The translations under genes were made by a program, and so were the position numbers. Shown here one piece after another: positions 35,316-44,359 of a DNA stretch of 64,000 bases. The notes beneath the pieces were generated by a model. That model ran no database searches. It was given only the letters and a program-made list of their open reading frames with translations, and was not told the origin of the DNA. The stretch spans positions 2,454,300-2,518,299 of the forward strand of contig NZ_CP150634.1 of the NCBI RefSeq assembly GCF_038051925.1, read 5' to 3'. How positions within the stretch are numbered: the stretch's first letter is position 1; the number at the start of each line of letters is the position of its first letter. This DNA comes from Methylotuvimicrobium sp. KM2 (lineage in GTDB: Bacteria > Pseudomonadota > Gammaproteobacteria > Methylococcales > Methylomonadaceae).

Positions 35316-36341
35316 CTAACATATCCGTGGCAGCGGGTCGTCTTCAAGTTCCTCTAATATTCGCTCTCCGCCTAACGCGGTCTCCAAAATCACCTGGGTC
35401 CTCCCGGTTTGAACTTCGCCGATAATCGCCGCTTCGTTACAACCCGCGCCGCGCATTCGTTTAAGGGCTTCTTCGGCATCGCCGGCACCAACTACGGCCA
35501 TTACCCGCCCTTCGCAGGCTAAATAATAAGGGTCGTAACCTAGAATTTCCGCAACGGTTTTGACTTGCTCGTTAATCGGTATTGCCGATTCGACCAGTTT
35601 GACCGTGCCTGCGATAGCCGAGGCAATTTCGTGCGCGACAGTCGCAATTCCGCCTCGGGTCGGATCGCGCATAAATCGTAACCCGGGCAGATCCAACAAT
35701 GCACGAGTCACAGGGAAAACACTCGCTGCGTCGGATTGTAATGTTCCACTCAAGCCGAATTGCTCGCGGGCCAACAACACAGAGCAACCATGATCGCCTG
35801 CAGTTCCGCTAAGCAAAATGCAATCGCCGGCCTGGATATGATCAATACTCAGATTGACCAAAGGGGATCGCTTACCGACACCGGTCACGGCAAAATAAAC
35901 ACCGCCGCCCTGCCCCCGGCGTAATACTTTGGTATCGCCGGCTACGATATCAACACCGCATTCTCGGCATGCTTCAGCCATACTGCGAATGAGTCGATCA
36001 AGCACGGCTATCTCCATGCCTTCTTCGATAAATGCATTGAGACTCAAGTAACGCGGCATTGCGCCCGCCACAGCCAAATCGTTCACTGTTCCATGGATAG
36101 CCAGGCTACCGATATTACCGCCGGGAAATTCTAATGGATCGACCGTAAAACCGTCCGTCGTAATCATCAATTCGCCATCCGATTCGTCGAAAGGCATGGC
36201 AGCCGCGTCGGCACGGGTATCGAGCCAGGCATTATCGAGATATTTGGCGAATAAATGCTCGATCAATTCGCGCATGAAACGTCCGCCATTACCATGTGCA
36301 AGCGTAATGTAGGTATCGGAAAATGAATGTTCTGTTATCAT
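35316..36341 (-). CDS. hypE: Hydrogenase expression/formation protein HypE
   Basis: HypE carries the carbamoyl group donated by HypF on its C-terminal cysteine and dehydrates it to thiocyanate for the [NiFe] iron ligands. The 341-residue product begins with ITLAHGNGGRFMRELI and has ATP-binding PurM-like features: TTDGFTVDPLEFPGGNIG, IVAGDTKVLRRGQGGGVYF and FMRDPTRGGIATVAHEIA. It ends in PLPRIC, the required terminal cysteine. It lies on the opposite strand from the other hyp genes, separated from hypB-D-F by the SulP and regulator genes, so the maturation set is rearranged. Confidence 0.96.
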   Translation of the reverse strand: MITEHSFSDTYITLAHGNGGRFMRELIEHLFAKYLDNAWLDTRADAAAMPFDESDGELMITTDGFTVDPLEFPGGNIGSLAIHGTVNDLAVAGAMPRYLSLNAFIEEGMEIAVLDRLIRSMAEACRECGVDIVAGDTKVLRRGQGGGVYFAVTGVGKRSPLVNLSIDHIQAGDCILLSGTAGDHGCSVLLAREQFGLSGTLQSDAASVFPVTRALLDLPGLRFMRDPTRGGIATVAHEIASAIAGTVKLVESAIPINEQVKTVAEILGYDPYYLACEGRVMAVVGAGDAEEALKRMRGAGCNEAAIIGEVQTGRTQVILETALGGERILEELEDDPLPRIC

Positions 36342-36362
36342 GATGACTATAGTAAAACTTTT

Positions 36363-36612
36363 AGGGATTTCGTTAAAAATAACTTTCTGGAGTTATCAGC
36401 TTTGTTGAGGGTTCGGTAACTCGCCTGGCAGGACGCCGTGAACCCAGCACCTAAATTATGCAAGATAGTTACCATAGCCAAAAGGCTATGGAATTTAGGT
36501 GCTGGGTGAATACGTCCTTGTAGGCTTGACGGCTGCTTTCCCTGCCGCCGACACCTGCCAACCGAGTTACCGAACCCTCTAAAAATAAGGAAGTTATTTA
36601 TGACCAAATTCT
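36363..36612. mobile_element. 250-bp palindromic mini-element carrying the 64-bp hairpin
   Basis: The ends AGGGATTTCGTTAAAAATAA and TTATTTATGACCAAATTCT are inverted repeats, as are the inner arms GGGTTCGGTAACTCG and CGAGTTACCGAACCC. Compared with 30828-31007 it has an extra hairpin at 36443-36506 inserted at GTGAA, with TGAA repeated on the far side. Further inverted copies of the end sequence lie at about 36735 and 36800-36820 (AAGTTATTTTTAACGAAATCC). The whole 541-bp gap before hupE is therefore mini-element sequence; I see no gene in it. Confidence 0.75.
36443..36506. repeat. 64-bp hairpin module (copy 2)
   Basis: The CCCAGCACCTAAATT left arm and AATTTAGGTGCTGGG right arm enclose a centre with a second small stem (CCATAGCC / GGCTATGG). 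Confidence 0.85.
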
Positions 36613-36882
36613 AGGCGGGTTTGTTTTTCAGGATTCGTAAGTCGTAAAGCCATTTAACAATTACGACTCTATTAACGGGTTTTGCCGCAAAGATACTAGC
36701 ATGTTATAAAATCTATTGTCCTGGAGTGTTAAGGATTTGGTCAAAAATAACATCCTTGTGCATAGCCCTCTCTCAAAGGGAGAGGTCGCAAATGCGGAAG
36801 TTATTTTTAACGAAATCCTAAGCTGTCTTTTTGCACTACAACCACGAAGTTTTATACTCAAAATTATCCGAAAAGGTGTGAC

Positions 36883-37470
36883 ATGAATAGAAAGTCTATC
36901 AATGCAATTATCGGAATCACCGCGCTCTCCGCTTATGGTCCGGCGGTTCAAGCCCATACCTTCGGCGCGGAAGGCGCGGGTTTTGCCGAAGGATTCATCC
37001 ACCCGTTCATAGGCGTCGATCATTTGCTGGCGATGTTGGCAATTGGCATTTGGGCCGTACAATTAGGTCATAAAGCTCTCTGGCGCTTGCCGGCCGCATT
37101 TGTCGGCACGATGAGCCTGGCGGCATTATTAGCCTCGTATGGTCCGAATCTGCCTTTGCTTGAGTTTGCCATAGCCGCAACGGTACTGTTTTTAGGCGTG
37201 TTTTTACTGTTTTCGGTGCGTTTACCCGTCGTCACCGGCATGCTGGTCGCCGGTTTATTCGCAAGCGCTCATGGCTACGCGCACGGACTGGAAATGCCGC
37301 AAGCCGGATCGCCTTTATTCTACGGCGCCGGTTTCATTGTTGCGACTTCACTGGTTCATGCGATCGGCATTACGATGGCCGTGCTAATTAAACGCCATAT
37401 TTGGTTGACTAAAGCCGGAGGTCTAGCGATTGCAACCGCTGGACTTTATCTAACTACTGTCTCAATTTAA
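36883..37470 (+). CDS. hupE: HupE/UreJ family nickel permease-like protein
   Basis: HupE/UreJ proteins are membrane proteins linked to nickel uptake for hydrogenase or urease. The 195-residue product has a signal peptide-like N-terminus (INAIIGITALSAYGPAVQA) followed by the histidine motif HPFIGVDHLLAMLAIGIWA, which is the family signature, and about five to six membrane segments. A second histidine cluster is FASAHGYAHGLEMP. It lies directly before hypC-hypA, which supports a role in supplying nickel to hydrogenase. Confidence 0.92.
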   Translation: MNRKSINAIIGITALSAYGPAVQAHTFGAEGAGFAEGFIHPFIGVDHLLAMLAIGIWAVQLGHKALWRLPAAFVGTMSLAALLASYGPNLPLLEFAIAATVLFLGVFLLFSVRLPVVTGMLVAGLFASAHGYAHGLEMPQAGSPLFYGAGFIVATSLVHAIGITMAVLIKRHIWLTKAGGLAIATAGLYLTTVSI

Positions 37471-37490
37471 AACTCATTTCGGGAATTCTC

Positions 37491-37727
37491 ATGTGCCTTG
37501 CCATTCCTATGCAAATTGCCTCTATTAACGGTAGTCGCGCTGTTTGTTCGACCAAAGGCATCGAGCGAGAAGTCAGTTTGTTTCTACTGCAGGATGAACC
37601 GATAGCCATCGGCGATTATGTTCTCATCCATGTCGGCTATGCAATCCAGAAAATCAGTGCGGAAGAAGCACGATCGACCTGGGAATTACTCGATCAAATG
37701 CTGACCGAGGATGCGGAGCATGCATGA
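37491..37727 (+). CDS. hypC: Hydrogenase assembly chaperone HypC
   Basis: HypC binds HypD and delivers the iron centre to the hydrogenase large subunit. The 78-residue protein starts MCLAIPMQI, with the essential Cys2 exposed after Met removal, and has the C-terminal GDYVLIHVGYAIQKI block of the family. It overlaps hypA by 8 nt, so the two are translationally coupled. Confidence 0.96.
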   Translation: MCLAIPMQIASINGSRAVCSTKGIEREVSLFLLQDEPIAIGDYVLIHVGYAIQKISAEEARSTWELLDQMLTEDAEHA

Positions 37728-38070
37728 ACTGTCGCTATGCGAGGATTTGCTGGATCAGGTAAAAAGTCTGGCCCGGCAACATCAAGCGACAAAAGTTGCC
37801 AGCATCACGGTTAAAATCGGTGTTTTATCGGGTGTAGAGCCCTTATTGTTGCAAAGCGCTTTTGAAATCAATCGCGTTGATACCATAGCCGACGGCGCAG
37901 TTTTAATTATTGAACGACAAGCGGCACAAATCGTCTGTGAACAGTGCGGCATCGAGTCGGAGGTACCGGCTAATCGGCTCTATTGCCCAATCTGCCAAAG
38001 TCGGGAAACTCGGCTTACTGCCGGCAGCGAAATGATTCTCGAAAGGCTTGAACTGGATGCTTTGGCTTGA
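37720..38070 (+). CDS. hypA: Hydrogenase maturation nickel metallochaperone HypA
   Basis: HypA passes nickel to the hydrogenase large subunit with HypB. The start is the ATG at 37720 (MHELSLCEDLL), which gives the nickel ligand His2; the ATG at 37711 would bury it. The zinc site is formed by CEQCG and CPICQ in the C-terminal half. Length is 116 residues, normal for the family. Confidence 0.95.
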   Translation: MHELSLCEDLLDQVKSLARQHQATKVASITVKIGVLSGVEPLLLQSAFEINRVDTIADGAVLIIERQAAQIVCEQCGIESEVPANRLYCPICQSRETRLTAGSEMILERLELDALA

Positions 38071-38196
38071 TTGTTATGTAAACACTCATGTTTGCTTTAG
38101 CTTAGCTAATTGAGTTATAAATAAATCACTTTCGGTATTTCATAGAAAATCGTGTTTGGTACGACTATTTTACTCACTAATAAATAAGGTAACTTC

Positions 38197-38364
38197 ATGG
38201 CAGATTATAAAAAATATCAATGTTTAGAATGCGGACATATTTACGACGAGCAATTAGGCGATCCGGATAGCGGAATCACCCCAGGTACTCGTTGGGAAGA
38301 TATTCCTGATGATTGGGTTTGCCCTGAGTGCGGAGCTGAAAAAAGCGCTTTCGAACCCCTTTAA
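38197..38364 (+). CDS. Rubredoxin
   Basis: This 55-residue one-iron electron carrier has the two CxxC motifs CLECG and CPECG. The typical aromatic and acidic residues are also present ([32 protein letters not shown]). AAGGT precedes the ATG. It sits 11 bp before its probable reductase gene and just after hypA. Rubredoxins of hydrogenase clusters (HupI/HoxR type) protect or assist assembly under oxygen, so a link to hydrogenase maturation is plausible. Confidence 0.96.
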   Translation: MADYKKYQCLECGHIYDEQLGDPDSGITPGTRWEDIPDDWVCPECGAEKSAFEPL

Positions 38365-38375
38365 TTGCTATTGCC

Positions 38376-39389
38376 ATGAAAGTCGTGATAATCGGATCGG
38401 GGTTTGCCGGCATAACCTTTGCCGAAAAACTACATACTTTAAATCCGGATGTTCGTATCACCGTGGTAACACGGGAAAGCGACGGCTTTTATTCTCGGCC
38501 GTTGCTTTCTCACGGCTTTAGCAAGGATGGTATAGAGCAGTCCATCATACTCAAAACTTTTGAGACTATTCGCCAAAAAGCGATTGAAATTCTAACAGAG
38601 ACCGAAGCGGAAGCTATCGATCGCCACCATAAAATCGTCAATCTGGCAGCCGGATCAATTAAAACGAGTATAGACTATGATATTTTGGTCTTAGCCCAAG
38701 GCTCTGCAGCCTTCATTCCACCAGCCTTAATGGCCGATCGCAATAATTTTTATCTCCTTAACAGCCTTGCCGACCTCAAAGAATTACGTCAGATACGCCA
38801 ACAGTTGTTGAGCAAGAATAAACCGCCTCATTGGGCGATTATCGGCGGCGGCTTAATCGGTTGCGAAGTGGCATCGGATTTAGTCGTTTCTGGGGATAAA
38901 GTCACTCTATTTCATGCCATGGATCGTCTAATGGAGCGTCAACTGAGCAATGACGACTCGGCAAAACTGCTTAAAGTGTTGAAAGATAGTGGAGTTAACG
39001 TTTTATTCAATCAATCTGTCACCGGCATCGACAAAAAAGGCGGTGAAATACTTGTTAATTCCAATAACGGCGGTAAATTTGATGTGGGTCTAGTCTCTTG
39101 TGGATTCAAGCCGAGAACTGAACTTGCTGCCGCAGCGGGACTGGCTGTCAATAGAGGAATCAAGGTGAATTCATTCATGCAAACCACCGATCCGGCCATC
39201 TTCGCAATCGGTGACGTCGCCGAACTACCTAACGGTAAACTATATGCCTTTATTTTGCCGATACGCGGGCAAGCACAATGGCTGGCTGAATACTTAGTCG
39301 ATGAAGATATTCAACCTTGGATAGCCCCGGATTTTAAGCCCAAATCGAAGGTTCATGGTTTTGTCGCCGATAATCCAAAGTTTTTTTAA
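38376..39389 (+). CDS. FAD-dependent NAD(P)H:rubredoxin oxidoreductase
   Basis: The 337-residue two-dinucleotide-domain flavoprotein has the FAD motif KVVIIGSGFAGITFAEKL, the NAD(P)H motif WAIIGGGLIGCEVASDL, and the second FAD motif TTDPAIFAIGDVAELPNG. It belongs to the rubredoxin/ferredoxin reductase class. It is shorter than many rubredoxin reductases, which usually have an extra C-terminal section of about 40 residues. Adjacent rubredoxin makes the assignment strong. It reduces rubredoxin at the expense of NAD(P)H. Confidence 0.9.
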   Translation: MKVVIIGSGFAGITFAEKLHTLNPDVRITVVTRESDGFYSRPLLSHGFSKDGIEQSIILKTFETIRQKAIEILTETEAEAIDRHHKIVNLAAGSIKTSIDYDILVLAQGSAAFIPPALMADRNNFYLLNSLADLKELRQIRQQLLSKNKPPHWAIIGGGLIGCEVASDLVVSGDKVTLFHAMDRLMERQLSNDDSAKLLKVLKDSGVNVLFNQSVTGIDKKGGEILVNSNNGGKFDVGLVSCGFKPRTELAAAAGLAVNRGIKVNSFMQTTDPAIFAIGDVAELPNGKLYAFILPIRGQAQWLAEYLVDEDIQPWIAPDFKPKSKVHGFVADNPKFF

Positions 39390-39449
39390 ACTTTGGCCGA
39401 TTACTACAGCCCACTCTCTTGATTCAAACTCCATTGTAAACCGATTAAC

Positions 39450-41723
39450 ATGCATTCGTTTATCGACGGCCCGGTTTTAAGCTTGATCATCGCCAGTATT
39501 GAAAACCGGACACCTTCGACACCAGTTATCGAAGCAGTCAACGAAAGCGCAATCGCGCTTTTCGGTTATCAAACGCAACAGCTAATCGATAAACCTCTCG
39601 ACAGACTACTATCACCGTCTAATCCTGAGGAATTTTGGCAAGAAATGCTGGAGAAAATGCCTTTCGAGCAAACCAGCATCAGTTTTCAAGCCGAACTGAA
39701 GGATGCAACCGATTCTCCATTTCCCGCATTGATTTCATTATGCCGTCTTGCTTTAAGCGAAGCCGATAATGTAAGCCGATTTGCCTTGCTGATTCAAAAA
39801 CTTGGTGAAAAAACTCAGCTCGACATCAACCTTATTTTAATGCTCAGAGCCGTTGAGCAAAGCGCTAGCGCAGTTATTATCACTGACCCTTCCGGACGCA
39901 TCGAATACATTAATCCGAAATTCTGTGAAATGACCGGATACGCTAAGGAAGAGCTACTCGGTTTTAACCCGAAAATTTTGCAATCGGGCGATACGACTGC
40001 CGAGCAGTATCTAAACATGTGGCAACAACTGTTAAGTCGGGGCGAATGGCGCGGAGAAATTAAAAATCAAAAGAAAAACGGTGAAGATTACTGGGCGTTT
40101 GAAAGCATCAGTACCATAAAAAACAGCCAAGGCCAAATTACCCACGTTCTTGCTGTCGAAGAAGATATCACCGAACGCAAGCATTTTGAAGCGGCACTTA
40201 AGGAAAGCGAGGAACGCTTTCGGCAAATGGCCGAAATGACCGGAGAATGGCTGTGGGAGCAAGATCCGAACGGTTATTACATTTATAGCAGTAATGCGGT
40301 CGAGACCATCATTGGCTATACCCCTGAAGACGTCCTAGGAAAGCACTATACGGAGCTGTTGACACCTCAAGATCAAACCAGCTTTCAGACTTTTTCTTCG
40401 GTACATAAACCTTTCTATTCGCTACTGAATCATTATCGACATAAAGACGGACACGAAGTAATCGCCGAATCTACCGGATTACCGATTACCGACAAGCAAG
40501 GTAATTTGATTAAATGGCGCGGCGTGGACAGGGATATCACGGCACGTAAACATTATGAAGACGCATTAATAGAAAGTGAGAAAAGAACAAGACTAATTAT
40601 AGAAACCGCCCTCAATGCCATTATCATCATGGATTCTTACGGCATCATTACCGATTGGAACCAACGGGCCGAACTCGTGTTCGGTTGGTCGCGCGAGGAA
40701 GCAATAGGTCAAAATGTCGCCGGGTTGATTGTTCCTAAACGTTTTCGTAAATCGCTGAACGACGAACTGCAAACCTTTTTGCAAACCGGCAAAAGTTCGG
40801 TTTTAAATAAACTGACCGAACAGGTCGCTTTACGCAAGGATGGCGTTGAGTTTCCTATCGAACTCAGTGTTGCGCCGCTAAAAATCGGCCATGCTTACGA
40901 ATTCAGCGGATTTGTGCATGACATTACCGGGAGAAAAGCCGCTGAACGCCAAATACGCATGGCCCAGGTTAATTTGGCCATTGCACAGAACGAAATGAGA
41001 ATTGCTCAGAACATACAAGCATCCTTACTTCCCTCCGCACCGGTTATATCGAACCAGTTCAAGATCACCGGGTTTTGCCTGCCTGCCACGCAAGTCGGGG
41101 GCGATTATTTCGATTATTTTTACCGTGACGACACTCATCTCGACATGATCATTGCCGACGTTTCCGGTCATGCCGTGGGACCTGCTTTATTCATGGTTTC
41201 GGCAAGAAGCGCCATTAGAGCGCAAGCGCATTGGCCGGCCTCGCCGGCGCAAACGCTCAATGTGCTAAACGACTTTCTGTTTGCCGCTCTCAACCATTCC
41301 GACTATTTCATCACCTTGTTTTACCTGCAATACGATACGCAAACTCACCACCTAAGGTATGCCAATGCCGGGCACCCGCCCCCACTTCTTTACCGTCATG
41401 CACGAGCTCAATGCGAGCAACTCGATACGGATGGACTCATCGTTGGCGTTCGGGAACATGTCGAATTCGAGGAAAAAAGAACTGTATTGGCCGAAGGCGA
41501 TTGTTTGCTTCTTTACACGGACGGTTTGACCGAGGCGGAAAACCCCCAAGGCGACTTCTTCGGTACAGAACGGCTCGTGGATATTTTTTCTCAATCCACT
41601 GAGTACGAACCGGACACTATCATCGATAATATTGTTCAACAGCTCAAACAATTTTGCCAAACTGAGGTTTTTAATGACGATATTACGCTAATGGTGTTTA
41701 AGAGGGTGAATGGTGAATGGTGA
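39450..41723 (+). CDS. PAS-domain SpoIIE/PP2C-type serine phosphatase
   Basis: The 757-residue cytoplasmic protein has four PAS regions: an N-terminal one (SIALFGYQTQQLIDKPLDRL), then VIITDPSGRIEYINPKFCEM with the ILQSGDT loop typical of NifL/Aer-type heme or flavin PAS domains, a third (GYTPEDVLGKHYTELLT) and a fourth (AIIIMDSYGIITDWNQRAEL). A PP2C/SpoIIE phosphatase domain follows (ATQVGGDYFDYFYRD, IIADVSGHAVGPALFMVS, LLYTDGLTEAENPQGDFFG). The metal-binding aspartates are present. Such proteins dephosphorylate anti-anti-sigma or other phosphoproteins. The kinase gene 42011-43765 follows on the same strand, suggesting an opposing pair. Confidence 0.9.
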   Translation: MHSFIDGPVLSLIIASIENRTPSTPVIEAVNESAIALFGYQTQQLIDKPLDRLLSPSNPEEFWQEMLEKMPFEQTSISFQAELKDATDSPFPALISLCRLALSEADNVSRFALLIQKLGEKTQLDINLILMLRAVEQSASAVIITDPSGRIEYINPKFCEMTGYAKEELLGFNPKILQSGDTTAEQYLNMWQQLLSRGEWRGEIKNQKKNGEDYWAFESISTIKNSQGQITHVLAVEEDITERKHFEAALKESEERFRQMAEMTGEWLWEQDPNGYYIYSSNAVETIIGYTPEDVLGKHYTELLTPQDQTSFQTFSSVHKPFYSLLNHYRHKDGHEVIAESTGLPITDKQGNLIKWRGVDRDITARKHYEDALIESEKRTRLIIETALNAIIIMDSYGIITDWNQRAELVFGWSREEAIGQNVAGLIVPKRFRKSLNDELQTFLQTGKSSVLNKLTEQVALRKDGVEFPIELSVAPLKIGHAYEFSGFVHDITGRKAAERQIRMAQVNLAIAQNEMRIAQNIQASLLPSAPVISNQFKITGFCLPATQVGGDYFDYFYRDDTHLDMIIADVSGHAVGPALFMVSARSAIRAQAHWPASPAQTLNVLNDFLFAALNHSDYFITLFYLQYDTQTHHLRYANAGHPPPLLYRHARAQCEQLDTDGLIVGVREHVEFEEKRTVLAEGDCLLLYTDGLTEAENPQGDFFGTERLVDIFSQSTEYEPDTIIDNIVQQLKQFCQTEVFNDDITLMVFKRVNGEW

Positions 41724-41740
41724 ATGGTGAATGGTGAATG
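41706..41740. repeat. Five tandem copies of a 7-bp repeat
   Basis: GTGAATG is repeated five times across the stop codon of the phosphatase gene. Loss or gain of one unit would shift the frame and change the C-terminus (VNGEW). Confidence 0.85.
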
Positions 41741-42010
41741 GACTGCTTGCCTGTATTTAGGTTCGGAAATACTTATTAATTTTTCTCTATTAAATTCAGT
41801 AGCCTGCGCTTACTGCAGTTGGTAGAGACATTTCCGCTTTTTTACAAGCACCGCTGGGTTTACAAAACCCGTCCGGCTAGTCATTCACTATTTATCTTTC
41901 ACCTTTCACCTTTTACCTTATACTATTTACCATTCGCTATTACCCGCCTATTATTTTGGATTATCATTTCGCTCATTGAGAGCCGTTACAGACCGATTCA
42001 CCGGAAAATC

Positions 42011-43765
42011 ATGGAAACCTCACTAAGCCACTTTGTTCAGGTATTAAATTCTTTTCGCGAAGGTGAAACAACCTTCGGCGATTTGTCGAAACAAATGCGT
42101 CAACTGCTTAGCGAACATCCCGAACAATCCGGCGAACTGCGCAAATTACTGGATGACTGCTTTGAACAGGGCTATTTACCACCGCAAATTCACCAAGGCT
42201 TAATCGCACAAACAACCCTATCTCTGCATAATGACGACGAAACACGAATAAGCACGTCCTCTCACGAGCAAGATGAAACCATTGTTAGGCCAACAACAAA
42301 AACCAATACTTCAAAACCGGACGAAATCATTCAACCGAATGTTGACTTCGAGAAAACCCGGTTGACTGATCACTTCGAATCCACAGCCCAAAGGGCTGCG
42401 GTTAGTTCGGTTGATATAACATCCGGACAAACGATTAATACGACTCGCGGCACTAGATATGCCGGAACATCGGAATTTAACTCAGCCGAAACTGAAAAAA
42501 TCGGTATCGGCTCGGTGCTAAAAGACCGTTTCATACTCGAAGAGTTGCTCGGTAGCGGTGGCATGGGCGTCGTTTATAAAGCGCTGGATTTACGCAAACA
42601 GGAAGCTCAAGATAAGTCTCCTTATGTGGCATTGAAAATTTTAAACGACGAATTCAAGGATAATCCGACCTCTTATATTGCCCTTCAGCGGGAAACTAGA
42701 AAAGCTCAAACACTGGCTCATCCGAATATCATTACCGTCTATGACTTCGATAGAGACCAATCACATATTTTTATGTCGATGGAAGTATTGACCGGCCAAT
42801 CACTAAAAGACTACATCAATAAAGTCATTCCTAACGGCATGCCTTTCAAAAAGGCCTGGCACATTATCAAAGGCATGTGTTTGGCTTTGGCTTATGCGCA
42901 TAAAAACGGCATTATCCATTCCGACTTTAAACCTGGCAATGTTTCGATATTAGAAAACGGCGAAGTCAAGGTGCTCGATTTTGGTATCGCCTGTGCGGTC
43001 AGTCGTCCCGATAAAGACCAAGACGAAACCATTTTCGATGCTCGTAGGGATTTAGGTGCATTGACGCCGGCTTATGCCAGCCTGGAAATGTTTTCTAATA
43101 AAGAGCCCGACCCTAGCGATGATGTTTACGCGCTTGCTTGCGTCATCTATGAAGTTTTGACTGGAAAGCATCCTTACGGAAAATTATCGGCACTCAAGGC
43201 CCATGAGCTTAATTTACGGCCTAAAGCGGTGCCTGGACTAAGTCGTAGGCAGTGGAAAGGTTTGCAACGCGCCTTGGCCTTGGAAAGAAAGGACCGCACT
43301 CCCTCGGCCAAGCAGCTTATCACCGATTTGCAGCCACGATCACCCCTGCCGATTATTCTGGGTACAATGGCTATAATAGCCATTGCCATTACGACCGGAG
43401 GCTATATTAAACTATCGCAGGAAACCGACCCGCTTCAAGATAAAATTATTGAGCTAACGCCGAAGCAACAACTTAAGGTCAAAGACTTATTGGAACTGGC
43501 CGAGATTCATTTTGAAGTCGGTTATCTGACCGCCCCAACCGGCAGTAATGCTTTATGGTCGTATCGACAAGCGCTTGAAATCGACCCTTATAATAAAGAA
43601 GCCAAAAATGGTTTAAAGAAGATTGCCGATATCCTGGCAGAACAAGCCCAGCAATTATATGCTGAAGGAAAATACGATGAAAGCCTAAGCAAAATTGAAG
43701 AAGGGCTCGAAGCAATACCGAAGCATGACGAATTATTGGCTTTGAAGAAAAAAATCTTACATTAA
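42011..43765 (+). CDS. Membrane Ser/Thr protein kinase with C-terminal TPR-like region
   Basis: The 584-residue kinase has an N-terminal region of about 170 residues rich in Thr/Glu, then the kinase domain: GSGGMGVVYKALDLR (P-loop), VALKIL (VAIK lysine), ETRKAQTLAHPNIITVYDFD, a catalytic loop IIHSDFKPGNV and KVLDFGIA (DFG). The catalytic loop has HSD (H303-S304-D305) instead of HRD, so it is a non-RD kinase. A single membrane span (PIILGTMAIIAIAITTGGYI) leads to a periplasmic TPR-like segment (ALWSYRQALEIDPYNKEA, AEGKYDESLSKIEEGLEAIP). I chose the ATG at 42011 because upstream in-frame sequence is repeat-derived. Confidence 0.9.
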   Translation: METSLSHFVQVLNSFREGETTFGDLSKQMRQLLSEHPEQSGELRKLLDDCFEQGYLPPQIHQGLIAQTTLSLHNDDETRISTSSHEQDETIVRPTTKTNTSKPDEIIQPNVDFEKTRLTDHFESTAQRAAVSSVDITSGQTINTTRGTRYAGTSEFNSAETEKIGIGSVLKDRFILEELLGSGGMGVVYKALDLRKQEAQDKSPYVALKILNDEFKDNPTSYIALQRETRKAQTLAHPNIITVYDFDRDQSHIFMSMEVLTGQSLKDYINKVIPNGMPFKKAWHIIKGMCLALAYAHKNGIIHSDFKPGNVSILENGEVKVLDFGIACAVSRPDKDQDETIFDARRDLGALTPAYASLEMFSNKEPDPSDDVYALACVIYEVLTGKHPYGKLSALKAHELNLRPKAVPGLSRRQWKGLQRALALERKDRTPSAKQLITDLQPRSPLPIILGTMAIIAIAITTGGYIKLSQETDPLQDKIIELTPKQQLKVKDLLELAEIHFEVGYLTAPTGSNALWSYRQALEIDPYNKEAKNGLKKIADILAEQAQQLYAEGKYDESLSKIEEGLEAIPKHDELLALKKKILH

Positions 43766-43772
43766 TCGAATT

Positions 43773-44062
43773 TATACCCTCGTAGATAAAATTCGGCGCC
43801 AGAGGCTACCGTCAATAAATGCCGTGAACCCAGCACCTAAATTCCATAGCCTATTGGCCATGATTGATTACATAAATAATTTAGGTGCTGGGTAAATACG
43901 TCCATATAGGCTCTATGCCATCTCCATGCTGGCAAAGCCTTTATGAACGCCATGGATGGCGTGTATTAGGGCAATGCAGGAGCAATTGCCGAGGAGCGAA
44001 AATCGACCGAACACCCCGAGGCCTCCTCCGGCACTGCCGAAATTTGAAGTGCGAAAGGTATA
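43773..44062. mobile_element. 290-bp palindromic mini-element
   Basis: The ends TATACCCTCGTAGATAAAAT and AATTTGAAGTGCGAAAGGTATA-type sequence form imperfect inverted repeats, matching those of 6852-7255. It contains the 64-bp hairpin (43829-43892), the GGCTCTATGCCATC block and a GGCAATGCAGGAGCAATTGC block also found near 25040. No open frame of note. Confidence 0.7.
43829..43892. repeat. 64-bp hairpin module (copy 3)
   Basis: CCCAGCACCTAAATT and its inverse AATTTAGGTGCTGGG enclose a variable centre, again directly after GCCGTGAA. Confidence 0.85.
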
Positions 44063-44195
44063 CATTGAATTTATCTATTGAGTTCATCCGTGATATTTGA
44101 ACGATTCATAAAACGCTCAATACTCTTTCCTTCATTATCTTCATGCCCTTCATGGTAATAAAAACAAACTATAAACCTAAATTCGGCAGTTCAAC

Positions 44196-44231
44196 CATGA
44201 AGCACATGAAGTTCATGAAGTTCATGAAGTA
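44196..44231. repeat. Four tandem 9-bp repeats
   Basis: The units CATGAAGCA, CATGAAGTT, CATGAAGTT, CATGAAGTA lie in tandem in the 3' flank of the autotransporter gene. The rest of 44063-44359 shows only further CTTCATG-rich palindromic sequence and no gene. Confidence 0.7.
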
Positions 44232-44359
44232 TTTCAATAGATTACCTAAACATTGCAGCTAATCTTTCGGGTGAGCGAAAGTTGTTCATAAACGAATGAC
44301 AAGTTATTGAGTTAACTTCTTATTCTTCATGACCTTCATGGTGAAATGCTTTTACTAGA

